A DNA stretch of 44,364 nucleotides from JBOFCS01 sp051646185 (GTDB lineage Bacteria; Actinomycetota; Actinomycetes; Mycobacteriales; Mycobacteriaceae). Position 1 is the stretch's first letter; each line of letters begins with the position of its first letter. The stretch covers positions 1-44,364 of the forward strand of contig JBOFCS010000200.1 in the NCBI GenBank assembly GCA_051646185.1, given 5' to 3'. The position numbers were made by a program, and so were the translations under genes. Below the pieces are notes generated by a model. It worked only from the letters and a program-made list of their open reading frames with translations. It searched no databases and was not told the origin of the DNA. This document shows positions 24,825 to 32,070 of this stretch, piece by piece.

Positions 24825-26579
24825 ATGTATGCACAACGGACTATCCACAACACCGGAGCCGCCCTCTGGCCGCGGCTCCGTGCTGCGATAGCGCTCACCC
24901 TCCTAAGTGCTTTGATCTGCTCATTTATCAATCCAACCCCCTTGTCTGCACTCCCATTACCTGGTAAGGCCGATCCCAATAGCCTTGATCTACGGCTTAT
25001 CGCCATCAATGGTCTCCATGGCACCCTTGCCCCTCCTCAAGGCCCAGCCGCACGGGTAACCCGTTCCGACGGAGCCGTGGTTGAAGCAGGCGGAGCTGCA
25101 TACTTGGCCGCATACATTAAACAACTGCAGGAACAGACAACCCACTCCCTGCTGTACTCGGTAGGTGACAACGTTGGTGCTTCACCACTGGAATCCGGTT
25201 TGTTTCACGATGAACCAACCATCAATTTCCTCAATTCCCTGGGCCTAGCAGCTTCTGCTATTGGAAACTCAGAATTAGACGAGGGTTACAGCGAGTTACT
25301 TCGCTTGCAACACGGTGGCTGCCACCCCCAGGACGGGTGCAACTTTGACCCGCAATTTTCGGGAAGTACTTTCCCCTTACTTGCCGCGAATCTCACTCGT
25401 GCCGATGGTGCACCAGCCACCATGCCCTTCAGCATTAATCTGGTTGACGGGGTGCCTGTGGGGGTCATTGGTGTCACACCTAGCGACTCCCCCACCTTGG
25501 TCGCTCAGTCCTCTATCAAAGGACTGAGCTTTGGCAATGAGGTTGAAACAATTAACCGAACTGCCGACGTTTTAGATTTTTTTGGGATCAAAATAATAAC
25601 GCTATTACTCCACAAACCTGCTTCAGTCACCCCCAGCGGGCCAAATACCTGCAATAACCTAGCTGGCCCAGCCAAAAATATTGCCGAGGCAGTGTCACCC
25701 AAGATCGACGTTCTTTTTTCCGCTGATAGTCAACAGCAGTACAACTGCACTGTCACCGACCCTGCCGGGCAACCCCGAACTCTTATACAAGGCTCGTCCA
25801 ATGGTCGGATGATTTCCGTCGTTGACACCAGCATCAACCCCACCACTGGTGATGTAATCCGAAGCCAAGTCAGCGCATTTAACCAGGTGGTGAGTAGAGA
25901 TATTGAGCCTGATCAGGCAGCCCAAGCCATTGTTGATGCAGCCATAGCTAAGGCTGCGCCCCTGGCCGACCGACCTATCGGAATCACTACCAGTGATCTC
26001 ACTCGTAAACCATCGGCAAGTGGTGAAACCACAATAGCCAATCTAGTTGCCGAGTCACATCTTTACGCCACAACTGACGCTGGCGCCCAGCTTGCCTTAA
26101 CCAATCCAGGTGGGGTGCGAGCAGATCTGCTTTCTTCCGCCAACCCAACCGGAACTCCTGCCGGAACTGTTACTTACGCCCACGCCTATGCCGTGCAACC
26201 CTGGGGAAATACCTTGCGGACCATCAGCTTGACCGGAGCTGAGATAAAAATGGCACTGGAGCAGCAGTATCGACCCAGCCCAACCACCCCATTCATCCTT
26301 GGCTCCTCAGCCAACCTTCGATACACGGTTAGCGAATCCGCGCCTGTGGGATCAAAAGTTTCGGCATTAATGCTCAATGGCATCCCACTCGACTTGGCTG
26401 CCAGCTACCGAGTCACCGTCAATAGCTTCCTGGCTGAAGGCGGTGATGGGTTTACCACCTTCACTGCCGGACGAGATAGTGTTGGGTCAGGTATTGATAC
26501 TGATGCACTTGTTGCTTATATCAACTCAGCCAACCCAATAGTTGCACCTGATGCCCATCATATCTCGGTAATCGATTGA
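24825..26579 (+). CDS. Exported 5'-nucleotidase-fold protein, apparently catalytically inactive
   Basis: A 584-residue protein (start at ATG 24825; a TTG precedes it) with a signal peptide (hydrophobic 19-35), a calcineurin-like metallophosphatase domain (about 55-340) and a 5'-nucleotidase C-terminal domain (about 370-570) with LTNPGGVRADL and NSFLAEGGDGFTTF, which is well kept. The metal site is not: INGLHG (62-66) has Asn for the usual Asp, GNSE (147-150) has Ser for the catalytic His of GNHE, and ADSQ (300-303) replaces GHTH. GDN (Asp 115) and His 263 remain. In the family these residues hold two metals and act on nucleotides, so the phosphatase is probably dead while the substrate-binding half is intact. 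A surface binding protein is one possibility. Confidence 0.85.
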   Translation: MYAQRTIHNTGAALWPRLRAAIALTLLSALICSFINPTPLSALPLPGKADPNSLDLRLIAINGLHGTLAPPQGPAARVTRSDGAVVEAGGAAYLAAYIKQLQEQTTHSLLYSVGDNVGASPLESGLFHDEPTINFLNSLGLAASAIGNSELDEGYSELLRLQHGGCHPQDGCNFDPQFSGSTFPLLAANLTRADGAPATMPFSINLVDGVPVGVIGVTPSDSPTLVAQSSIKGLSFGNEVETINRTADVLDFFGIKIITLLLHKPASVTPSGPNTCNNLAGPAKNIAEAVSPKIDVLFSADSQQQYNCTVTDPAGQPRTLIQGSSNGRMISVVDTSINPTTGDVIRSQVSAFNQVVSRDIEPDQAAQAIVDAAIAKAAPLADRPIGITTSDLTRKPSASGETTIANLVAESHLYATTDAGAQLALTNPGGVRADLLSSANPTGTPAGTVTYAHAYAVQPWGNTLRTISLTGAEIKMALEQQYRPSPTTPFILGSSANLRYTVSESAPVGSKVSALMLNGIPLDLAASYRVTVNSFLAEGGDGFTTFTAGRDSVGSGIDTDALVAYINSANPIVAPDAHHISVID

Positions 26580-26585
26580 ACCGGT

Positions 26586-27572
26586 TTAGGCCAAGGCCGG
26601 TCCAATAACTGACCATGAATCATGCAGAGCTTCCTGCCAATACGGCCAAGCATGGGTGCCTGTTGGTCGGTAACGAAACTCTGCAGATACCCCCATCTGA
26701 TGGAGGCGATCCTCCAACAGACGGGTGCAGTAATGGGTTGCTCCTTCTAAGGCACTTGCGGCGGCAAGAACCTCTGGGTAACTGCCAGCTGCAGACATAA
26801 TTTCCTCAGTGTCATATTCTCCAGGCAAGCCCGTAGCCGCAGATATATACAGGGCTTTTCCGCGTAAGTTTCCAGCCTGGATCATAGGATCGTGAGCAAT
26901 CCAGTCAGGGTCATTCACTTGCCCCCACATATTATTGGGATCGCCCTCTTTTGAGATAACAGTACCTTGCACTGAAGCCTGTGCAACTGGGTCAGAAGTG
27001 GAAGCACAACCACTATAAAATCCAACTGCTTTATACAACAATGGATTACGCGCGGTAAGTATTAATGCGGCATGCGCGCCCATGGAAAGTCCAGCAATTG
27101 CATTTACTCCGTTGCCATTAAATTTTGCATCAATTATAGGTGGAAGTTCTTGAGTAAGAAAGGTTTCCCACTTTTGACGCCCTAACACAGGGTCATCTTT
27201 TTGCCAGTCTGTGTAGTAACTACCCCTTCCTCCGACTGGCAGAACCACAGTCACGTTTTTATCAGTGAAGAAAGACTCGACATCGGTATTAGTAACCCAA
27301 GTACTACTTATTTCCGAACTATCAGCACCATCAAGGAGATAGAGAGTCGGGCGAACCCCAGATGACATCATGGGAGTAATCACCTGAACCGGAACGGTAC
27401 GACCCATCGCTGGTGATCGAATAAATAACTTTATCAGCTGTGCCGAACTTCGTTCGATGCGCTCAATACTCGCCAAAGGACTTGCTTGGACAAAAAGTGG
27501 ATTAACAATAGGAATAGAAGATAGCAATAAAACCAGAGCGAAAAATTGAGTGCATCTCGCTGTAATCCTCAT
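26586..27572 (-). CDS. Mycolyltransferase (antigen 85/Cmt-like esterase)
   Basis: A 328-residue exported alpha/beta hydrolase. The ATG at 27572 follows a GGAGG ribosome site and begins a signal peptide (MRITARC..., cleavage near residue 30); the longer frame to 27641 is rejected. Seen: RTVPVQVITPMM, TLYLLDG, VLPVGGRGSYYTDW, the nucleophile in GLSMGAHAAL (Ser 163) and GTHAWPYWQ with His 307; a Cys pair typical of some corynebacterial Cmt proteins may be SGCAS and HYCTR. These enzymes move mycolic acids between trehalose monomycolate and trehalose or arabinogalactan in the outer envelope. Converges with the nucleotidase-like gene 6 bases away. Confidence 0.9.
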   Translation of the reverse strand: MRITARCTQFFALVLLLSSIPIVNPLFVQASPLASIERIERSSAQLIKLFIRSPAMGRTVPVQVITPMMSSGVRPTLYLLDGADSSEISSTWVTNTDVESFFTDKNVTVVLPVGGRGSYYTDWQKDDPVLGRQKWETFLTQELPPIIDAKFNGNGVNAIAGLSMGAHAALILTARNPLLYKAVGFYSGCASTSDPVAQASVQGTVISKEGDPNNMWGQVNDPDWIAHDPMIQAGNLRGKALYISAATGLPGEYDTEEIMSAAGSYPEVLAAASALEGATHYCTRLLEDRLHQMGVSAEFRYRPTGTHAWPYWQEALHDSWSVIGPALA

Positions 27573-27767
27573 GGTAGTGCACCTCCGAGTTTCGTAGCCC
27601 TTGCCTCTAGCGTCATGGTAACCGTTGCTACCTAAGCTCACATCAGTATTGACAAACAGTACGTTGCCGATTAGTTAGCAAATACTTCCACGGCACAATG
27701 CATCCTGTCTAACAACGTATCAGTAACATCGGACAGCACCGCACTTTTATTACGCTGCATATATGCG

Positions 27768-27773
27768 TACAAT
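27768..27773 (+). promoter_or_regulatory. -10 box, likely leaderless start of the zinc-ribbon gene
   Basis: TACAAT ends 8 bases before the ATG at 27782 and no ribosome site is present. TTGACA at about 27648 with a weak -10 is a second, less convincing plus-strand promoter in the 209-base gap 27573-27781. Confidence 0.45.
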
Positions 27774-27781
27774 TTAATACC

Positions 27782-28042
27782 ATGACTGCAACAGCAAAAT
27801 CACTTACCGGAAACTGCGACAGTTGCCTCATGCCCTTTAAAAAAGATCCACAGGGCGTAGCACGTGAACATGAAAAATACTGTAGTTACTGCTATAGCGG
27901 TGGCAAACTCTGCTATGAAGGTAATGACGTTAAAGAGTTTAAGCAAGCAATGATTGCTGCGATTGAAAGCCGAGGTGAAAGCAAAATTAAAGCGCGGTTC
28001 TTTGCTTTCATGGCAGGCTTTGCCCCTCGCTGGAAAAAGTAA
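27782..28042 (+). CDS. Small zinc-ribbon protein
   Basis: An 86-residue protein with two paired cysteines, GNCDSCLMPF (13 and 16) and KYCSYCYSGG (33 and 36), a treble-clef or ribbon arrangement like the 'putative zinc ribbon' family (zf-ribbon_2), followed by a helix and a basic end (RFFAFMAGFAPRWKK). Members often occur as small cytosolic proteins near stress or accessory genes; function unknown. Base use looks AT-richer than the core genes around it, as for the next four genes, which suggests acquisition together. Confidence 0.75.
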   Translation: MTATAKSLTGNCDSCLMPFKKDPQGVAREHEKYCSYCYSGGKLCYEGNDVKEFKQAMIAAIESRGESKIKARFFAFMAGFAPRWKK

Positions 28043-28084
28043 TGAAAGAGGTTCACAGTACCATTTTTTCGATACAGTGATGCT

Positions 28085-28777
28085 GTGTTATCAAAAACAG
28101 TCACCTTCGCTTCTCTTGATGGCTTGCTAATTACCGCCGATGAATACCTAGCGGATAATGCCCTAGGATCTTTATTGTTATGTCACCGTTCCCACTTCAA
28201 TCGCGGAGAATACCGTGAAACAGCAAAAAAATTTCAGAGCTTGGGATATTCCTGTCTAGCAATAGACCAGCGGTCAGGGATGAAAGTCTTAGGTACAACA
28301 AATGAAACGTACCTGCTTGCTAAACAACAGGGACGAGCTACTGGATACGTGGCAGCAAAACCAGATATTGAAGCTGCTATTGAATATTGTTATCTGAAAA
28401 ATAGCTCTCAGCCGATTGTTATTGTTGGGAGTTCGTATTCAGCTTCCCTTGCACTACTTATTGGTTCCGAAAATGGGGGGAAACTCAGCGGAATTATCGC
28501 TTTCAGCCCGGGAGAATACCTCAAAGGAATCACACTCTCAGAGACCTTGCATACCCTCACCGTACCCACCATCGTGCTGCCAGAAAAGAAAGATTATCTG
28601 ATTACTCAACAGCTTCTTAAAAACGCAGACAAGTCGGTGGTTTCGCTCTTTCACCCCCAGACAGAAGGGGCTCACGGTTCTCGATCTCTTTGGTCGAAAA
28701 CTACTGGAAATGATGAATATTGGTCAGTAGTCCTAGAATTTTTACACAAGGTTTGGCCCATAAAACCGCAGGGTTAA
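28085..28777 (+). CDS. Alpha/beta hydrolase, dienelactone-hydrolase-like
   Basis: A 230-residue single-domain hydrolase. Seen: LLCHRSHFNRGEYRETAKKF (oxyanion area and first helix), SCLAIDQRSG, VIVGSSYSASLALLI (nucleophile Ser in G-x-S-x-S) and TEGAHGSRSL (catalytic His). The acid is probably Glu or Asp near PEKKDYL. Cytosolic, no signal peptide. Substrate unknown. The GTG start at 28085 lacks a ribosome site; TACAGT at 28073-28078 lies 6 bases before it, suggesting a leaderless message. It follows the zinc-ribbon gene after 42 bases. Confidence 0.82.
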   Translation: MLSKTVTFASLDGLLITADEYLADNALGSLLLCHRSHFNRGEYRETAKKFQSLGYSCLAIDQRSGMKVLGTTNETYLLAKQQGRATGYVAAKPDIEAAIEYCYLKNSSQPIVIVGSSYSASLALLIGSENGGKLSGIIAFSPGEYLKGITLSETLHTLTVPTIVLPEKKDYLITQQLLKNADKSVVSLFHPQTEGAHGSRSLWSKTTGNDEYWSVVLEFLHKVWPIKPQG

Positions 28778-28844
28778 ATTGTGATACAACAGAACAGTAG
28801 ACTACTGTATCAATCTTGCATCAAGAACCCAAGGAGACAATCAC

Positions 28845-29306
28845 ATGCCACAAGCAATTGTTACATTTCTTGCCTTTCAAAAGGACGGGAAAAAGGCAGT
28901 CGAGTTCTACACCAGCATATTTCGCGATTCAGCTGTTGATCATATTATGATGCGGCCTGATAGCGATCAATTACTCCATGCCGGATTTCGATTAAACGGC
29001 ACAGACTTCATGGCTATTGATGTTGGTGAGCACCCAAACTTTACTTTTACTGATGGTATGTCACTGTTTGTCAGCTGCGAGAGCCAAGCCGAAGTAGACT
29101 ATTATTGGGAAGCGTTACTGGCCAACGGTGGTGAAGAGCAAGCATGCGGCTGGTTAAAAGATCAGTTTGGGGTTCGGTGGCAGATAATCCCCACCCGCCT
29201 GATGGAACTGATGAGCGATCCCGACCCCCAGCGTTCCGGCTACGCTATGCAGGCAATGCTGCAAATGCGCAAGATTGTCGTTGCAGATCTTGAGGAAACC
29301 AACTGA
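28845..29306 (+). CDS. VOC/PhnB-like (3-dmu-9_3-mt) protein
   Basis: A 153-residue protein with the single-domain VOC fold: TFLAFQKDGKKAVEFYTSIF at the N-terminus, MMRPDSDQLLHAGFRLNGTDFMAID, FTDGMSLFVSCESQAEVDYYWEALLANGGEEQACGWLKDQFGVRWQIIPTRL, which is the diagnostic block of the PhnB / 3-demethylubiquinone-methyltransferase-like group. A clear AAGGAGA ribosome site precedes the ATG. Function is unknown for nearly all such proteins; a few bind metals or act in methylation. Typical of transferable accessory gene sets. Confidence 0.88.
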   Translation: MPQAIVTFLAFQKDGKKAVEFYTSIFRDSAVDHIMMRPDSDQLLHAGFRLNGTDFMAIDVGEHPNFTFTDGMSLFVSCESQAEVDYYWEALLANGGEEQACGWLKDQFGVRWQIIPTRLMELMSDPDPQRSGYAMQAMLQMRKIVVADLEETN

Positions 29307-29354
29307 TACCTCAACTAGGGTAACGCCCATTTCAGGAAGAGCCCTACTGTCATC

Positions 29355-29407
29355 TTGCACAGGTTCTCTGGCAGCATAGTGCCTTCGGCGCAAGGGAACC
29401 TGTGCAA
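29355..29407. terminator. Long hairpin between the VOC and DUF1801 genes
   Basis: TTGCACAGGTTC (29355-29366) pairs exactly with GAACCTGTGCAA (29396-29407); an inner GTGCC-TTCG-GCGC segment can form a smaller stem. It lies 48 bases past the VOC stop and 10 before the DUF1801 start, so it probably separates the two units. Confidence 0.65.
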
Positions 29408-29417
29408 CAATTAGCCT

Positions 29418-29801
29418 ATGGACAAAGAAGTTCAGAACTATATCGATTCCATCGAGGATGATAAGCGCAGAAAAGATGTTCATGAGTTAGCTAATATTAT
29501 TTCCAACGTCGGTTCACATACCCCAAAGATGTGGGGAAAAAGTATCATTAGCTTTGGTCTCTACCATTATAAATATGACTCGGGCCGCGAAGGCGAAGCT
29601 CCCGTAGTTGGTATCTCAAATAGAAAAAACGCCATAGTTATTTATGGCTTGCAGATTGCAGGGGAAGATAAAGAAAATAACCAACTATTGGCACAACTTG
29701 GTAAACATAAAACAGGTAAAGGTTGTCTCTATATTTCTTCACTCGCTGATATAGACCTGCCGACTCTCAAAAAGATGATTCGAAACGCCAATAATAAGTA
29801 G
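29418..29801 (+). CDS. DUF1801 family protein
   Basis: A 127-residue protein matching DUF1801: VQNYIDSIEDDKRRKDVHELANII, KMWGKSIISFGLYHYKYDSGREGEAPVVGISNRKNAIVIYGL (the G-Y-G-x-Y/H-Y-x-Y-x-S-G-R-x-G block) and KGCLYISSLADIDLPTLKKMI at the end. The fold is a small cytosolic alpha/beta unit of unknown role. No strong ribosome site is seen before the ATG at 29418. The hairpin at 29355-29407 lies directly upstream. Confidence 0.88.
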   Translation: MDKEVQNYIDSIEDDKRRKDVHELANIISNVGSHTPKMWGKSIISFGLYHYKYDSGREGEAPVVGISNRKNAIVIYGLQIAGEDKENNQLLAQLGKHKTGKGCLYISSLADIDLPTLKKMIRNANNK

Positions 29802-29915
29802 GCTGATTGCTCTATTTATTCTGAAATATCAGACAGTACAAAGCCATCCACGTTTTCTGGAGCTTTCTCTTATCCTAAACGCTAGAATGAAGACACGGCC
29901 TGCGACCAATGTTAT

Positions 29916-30281
29916 TCACTTCTGTCCGGACTGAAAGAGTTCTGAAACATGAGGAAGCAAGGTAGGGGTTTCCTCAAAAAAATGACAAACATATTCAATG
30001 GTATCGAGGTAACCATTGCTCAACCAAAAGAAAATCTCCCCAGAAAGGCGGGGATCAGAGGGGTTACGCACCTGAGTCCTACCAGGAAGTGGGCTCGGCC
30101 TCGCTGTGATAGGTGCATGCTTACCTAAAACTTTCACAAGCTTAAAATTTATCGGCGAATTATCATCGATCTGCAATCCCTCAACCTGAGCAAACAGCAC
30201 ATCGCGCTCAGCTATCTCAGAGTGCATAACGATGTACTCAATTAGCTCACGCTCCGCGACAGTAATATCCCTAAAACTCAT
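29916..30281 (-). CDS. Hypothetical protein, DUF6984-like
   Basis: A 121-residue protein starting at ATG 30281 after a GAAGGG ribosome site; the open frame extends to 30353 but that part overlaps the terminator and tRNA-Ser(TGA). Seen: SFRDITVAERELIEYIV at the start and GEIFFWLSNGYLDTIEYVCHFFEETPTLLPHVSEL near the end, resembling the DUF6984 pattern (R-x-L-x-x-x-E-x-x-L-I ... G-x-L-x-x-L-E). Proteins of this kind are sometimes found as orphan immunity-like genes, but nothing here shows a partner toxin. Last gene of the accessory patch. Confidence 0.6.
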   Translation of the reverse strand: MSFRDITVAERELIEYIVMHSEIAERDVLFAQVEGLQIDDNSPINFKLVKVLGKHAPITARPSPLPGRTQVRNPSDPRLSGEIFFWLSNGYLDTIEYVCHFFEETPTLLPHVSELFQSGQK

Positions 30282-30309
30282 CGCACCCTTCTCGCTTACC
30301 CAGAAATAA

Positions 30310-30346
30310 CAAACCCCACGCCAGCTTAACGCTTGCGTGGGGTTTG
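30310..30346. terminator. Terminator after tRNA-Ser(TGA)
   Basis: CAAACCCCACGC (30310-30321) pairs exactly with GCGTGGGGTTTG (30335-30346), 13-base loop. On the minus strand it directly follows the tRNA CCA end (30355) by 8 bases. Confidence 0.8.
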
Positions 30347-30354
30347 AATACATA

Positions 30355-30444
30355 TGGCGGAAGCGGAGGGATTTGAACCCCCGGACGGTTTTAGCCGTCT
30401 CTCGCTTTCAAGGCGAGTGCATTGGGCCGCTCTGCCACGCTTCC
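30355..30444 (-). tRNA. tRNA-Ser(TGA)
   Basis: Minus strand, acceptor GGAAGCG with CGCTTCC, long variable arm, T loop GGTTCAAATCC, anticodon TGA in GCCTTGAAAGC, encoded CCA. It reads UCA (and by wobble other UCN) codons. It borders the accessory patch 27650-30281. Confidence 0.95.
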
Positions 30445-30487
30445 GTCGAAGATTCTAACCCAGCATTGATGACACCTTGCGCGCGGG

Positions 30488-30982
30488 CTAGCTCAGCTCT
30501 ATCGATTTCAGATTTTCATCCACAGTTTCAAACACTCCGGCAATCACTTGTGCTTGGTTGCTGCTGAGCAAGTCAATGAAGTGTTTACGGACCGTAGCCA
30601 CATGCACAGGGGCTGCCTCAATCAGCTTTTCCAGACCCTTCTCTGTGAGGGTTGTCTGCACTCCTCGACGGTCATCCACACAGTTACTTCTTGTAACAAT
30701 TCCTTCTGCTTCAAGTCGGCGAATCTGGCGGCTAATGCGGCTTCGTGACGAGAGCACTCCATCGGCAAGATCGCTCATACGTATGGTTCTATCTGGGGAT
30801 TCCGAGAGAAGAACTAAAATTCGGTAATCGGCAAGCGACAGCTCATACTGACTTTGTAGTTCATGGTTCAGTGCCTCAAGCAACCGTTGCGTACCCTCAA
30901 TATAAGCTCGCCACGCACGCATTTCCTCAGCACTGAGCCACGTAGATCGTTGAGGTTTTTGCGGGGAGCTAGCTTCTGGCAC
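30488..30982 (-). CDS. MarR-family transcriptional regulator
   Basis: A 164-residue winged-helix repressor. Seen: ELSLADYRILVLLSESPDRTIRMSDLADGVLSSRSRISRQIRRLEAEGIVTRSNCVDDRRGVQTTLTEKGLEKL (about 45-125): the recognition helix SRSRISRQIRRLE and wing DDRRGVQ are classical MarR. Helices at both ends form the dimer. The GTG start at 30982 has no spaced ribosome site, but TAGTAT (30994-30989 on the minus strand) ends 6 bases upstream, again a leaderless arrangement. It is divergent from the oxidoreductase at 31093 (110-base gap), a plausible target, as is its own gene. Confidence 0.92.
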   Translation of the reverse strand: MPEASSPQKPQRSTWLSAEEMRAWRAYIEGTQRLLEALNHELQSQYELSLADYRILVLLSESPDRTIRMSDLADGVLSSRSRISRQIRRLEAEGIVTRSNCVDDRRGVQTTLTEKGLEKLIEAAPVHVATVRKHFIDLLSSNQAQVIAGVFETVDENLKSIELS

Positions 30983-30988
30983 CTTCTT

Positions 30989-30994
30989 ATACTA
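30989..30994 (-). promoter_or_regulatory. -10 box of the MarR gene
   Basis: TAGTAT on the minus strand, 6 bases before the GTG at 30982; no separate ribosome site. Leaderless pattern. Confidence 0.4.
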
Positions 30995-31092
30995 GTGCCG
31001 TTATTAACCGTAGTCATGATTTAGCTGAAGGTGCTGTACAGACGCAACACAAATAGCCTCCCAATGTGTCACAATAAACTAATCTGAGGATT

Positions 31093-32070
31093 ATGTTTGC
31101 GATTACACTGACCCACTTTGGTGGACCAGAGAACTTGCGCTGGTCAGAAGTTCCCGATCCGGTACCACAAGCCCATGAAGTGCTAATCGACATCGCAGCT
31201 ACGGCAATCAACCGAGCCGATGTATTGCAACGCCAAGGGCACTATCCGCCTCCTCCTGGTACCAGTGACATTCTTGGGTTGGAATGCTCGGGCATCATTA
31301 GCGCAGTTGGTACTGGGGTGACTCAATGGACCATTGGTGATCACGTCTGCGCCCTTTTATCTGGTGGCGGCTATGCCCAACGTGTAGCAGTACCAGCGCA
31401 ACAAGTTATGCCGATCCCTTCTGGGATAGATTTATATAGCGCTGCCACTCTCCCGGAAGTTGCTTGCACTGTTTGGTCAAACCTAGTTTTAACAGCTAAA
31501 TCCCATGCTGGACAAAAGATTTTAATACATGGTGGATCTAGCGGCGTTGGCACTCATGGCATCCAGATTGCTAAATCACTTGGTTTGCATGTGTCAGTCA
31601 CCGCAGGATCATCCGAAAAACTCACCTTATGCCGAGAACTGGGGGCAGATATTGCCATCAACTACCGCCAAGAAGATTTTGTGGAAGCACTTGCTGCGCA
31701 TCGTCCCAACATCATTCTCGATAATATGGGCGCCTCATACCTAGACCGTAATATTGAGGCACTAGCTCCCGATGGTCATCTCATTATTATTGGTATGCAA
31801 GGTGGCACAGTGGGAGAGCTTAATCTTGGTAAACTATTAACCAAACGGGGACGCATCACAGCCACAAGCCTTCGAGGGCGCCCAACACACGGGAAAAGCA
31901 GCAAGGCAGAAGTGGTTCACGACGTAGTCAAATATGTATGGCCCCTCGTTGAAAGCGCTGAAGTTCAGCCAATCATTCACTGTGAATTAGATATTCAGGA
32001 AGTACAAGCAGCACATAAGCTACTTGAATCAGGGAAAACAATGGGTAAAATTTTGTTGCGAGTCAACTAA
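31093..32070 (+). CDS. NADPH:quinone oxidoreductase, zinc-independent MDR family
   Basis: A 325-residue medium-chain dehydrogenase/reductase. Seen: RADVLQRQGHYPPPPGTSDILGLECSG (family block at about 38-64), LLSGGGYAQRVAVPAQQVMPIP, AGQKILIHGGSSGVGTHGIQIAKSLG (NADP site G-x-S-x-G-V-G) and AINYRQEDFVEAL. The zinc ligands of alcohol dehydrogenases are absent, as expected for quinone oxidoreductases (PIG3/Rv3777-like). GAGGA ribosome site 6 bases before the ATG. Its stop overlaps the convergent Rv3778c-like gene by 4 bases. The cellular quinone is unknown. Confidence 0.9.
   Translation: MFAITLTHFGGPENLRWSEVPDPVPQAHEVLIDIAATAINRADVLQRQGHYPPPPGTSDILGLECSGIISAVGTGVTQWTIGDHVCALLSGGGYAQRVAVPAQQVMPIPSGIDLYSAATLPEVACTVWSNLVLTAKSHAGQKILIHGGSSGVGTHGIQIAKSLGLHVSVTAGSSEKLTLCRELGADIAINYRQEDFVEALAAHRPNIILDNMGASYLDRNIEALAPDGHLIIIGMQGGTVGELNLGKLLTKRGRITATSLRGRPTHGKSSKAEVVHDVVKYVWPLVESAEVQPIIHCELDIQEVQAAHKLLESGKTMGKILLRVN

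Noticed and set aside
30282..30353. Upstream extension of the DUF6984-like frame
   Set aside because: It reads through the tRNA terminator hairpin; the ATG at 30281 has a good ribosome site.
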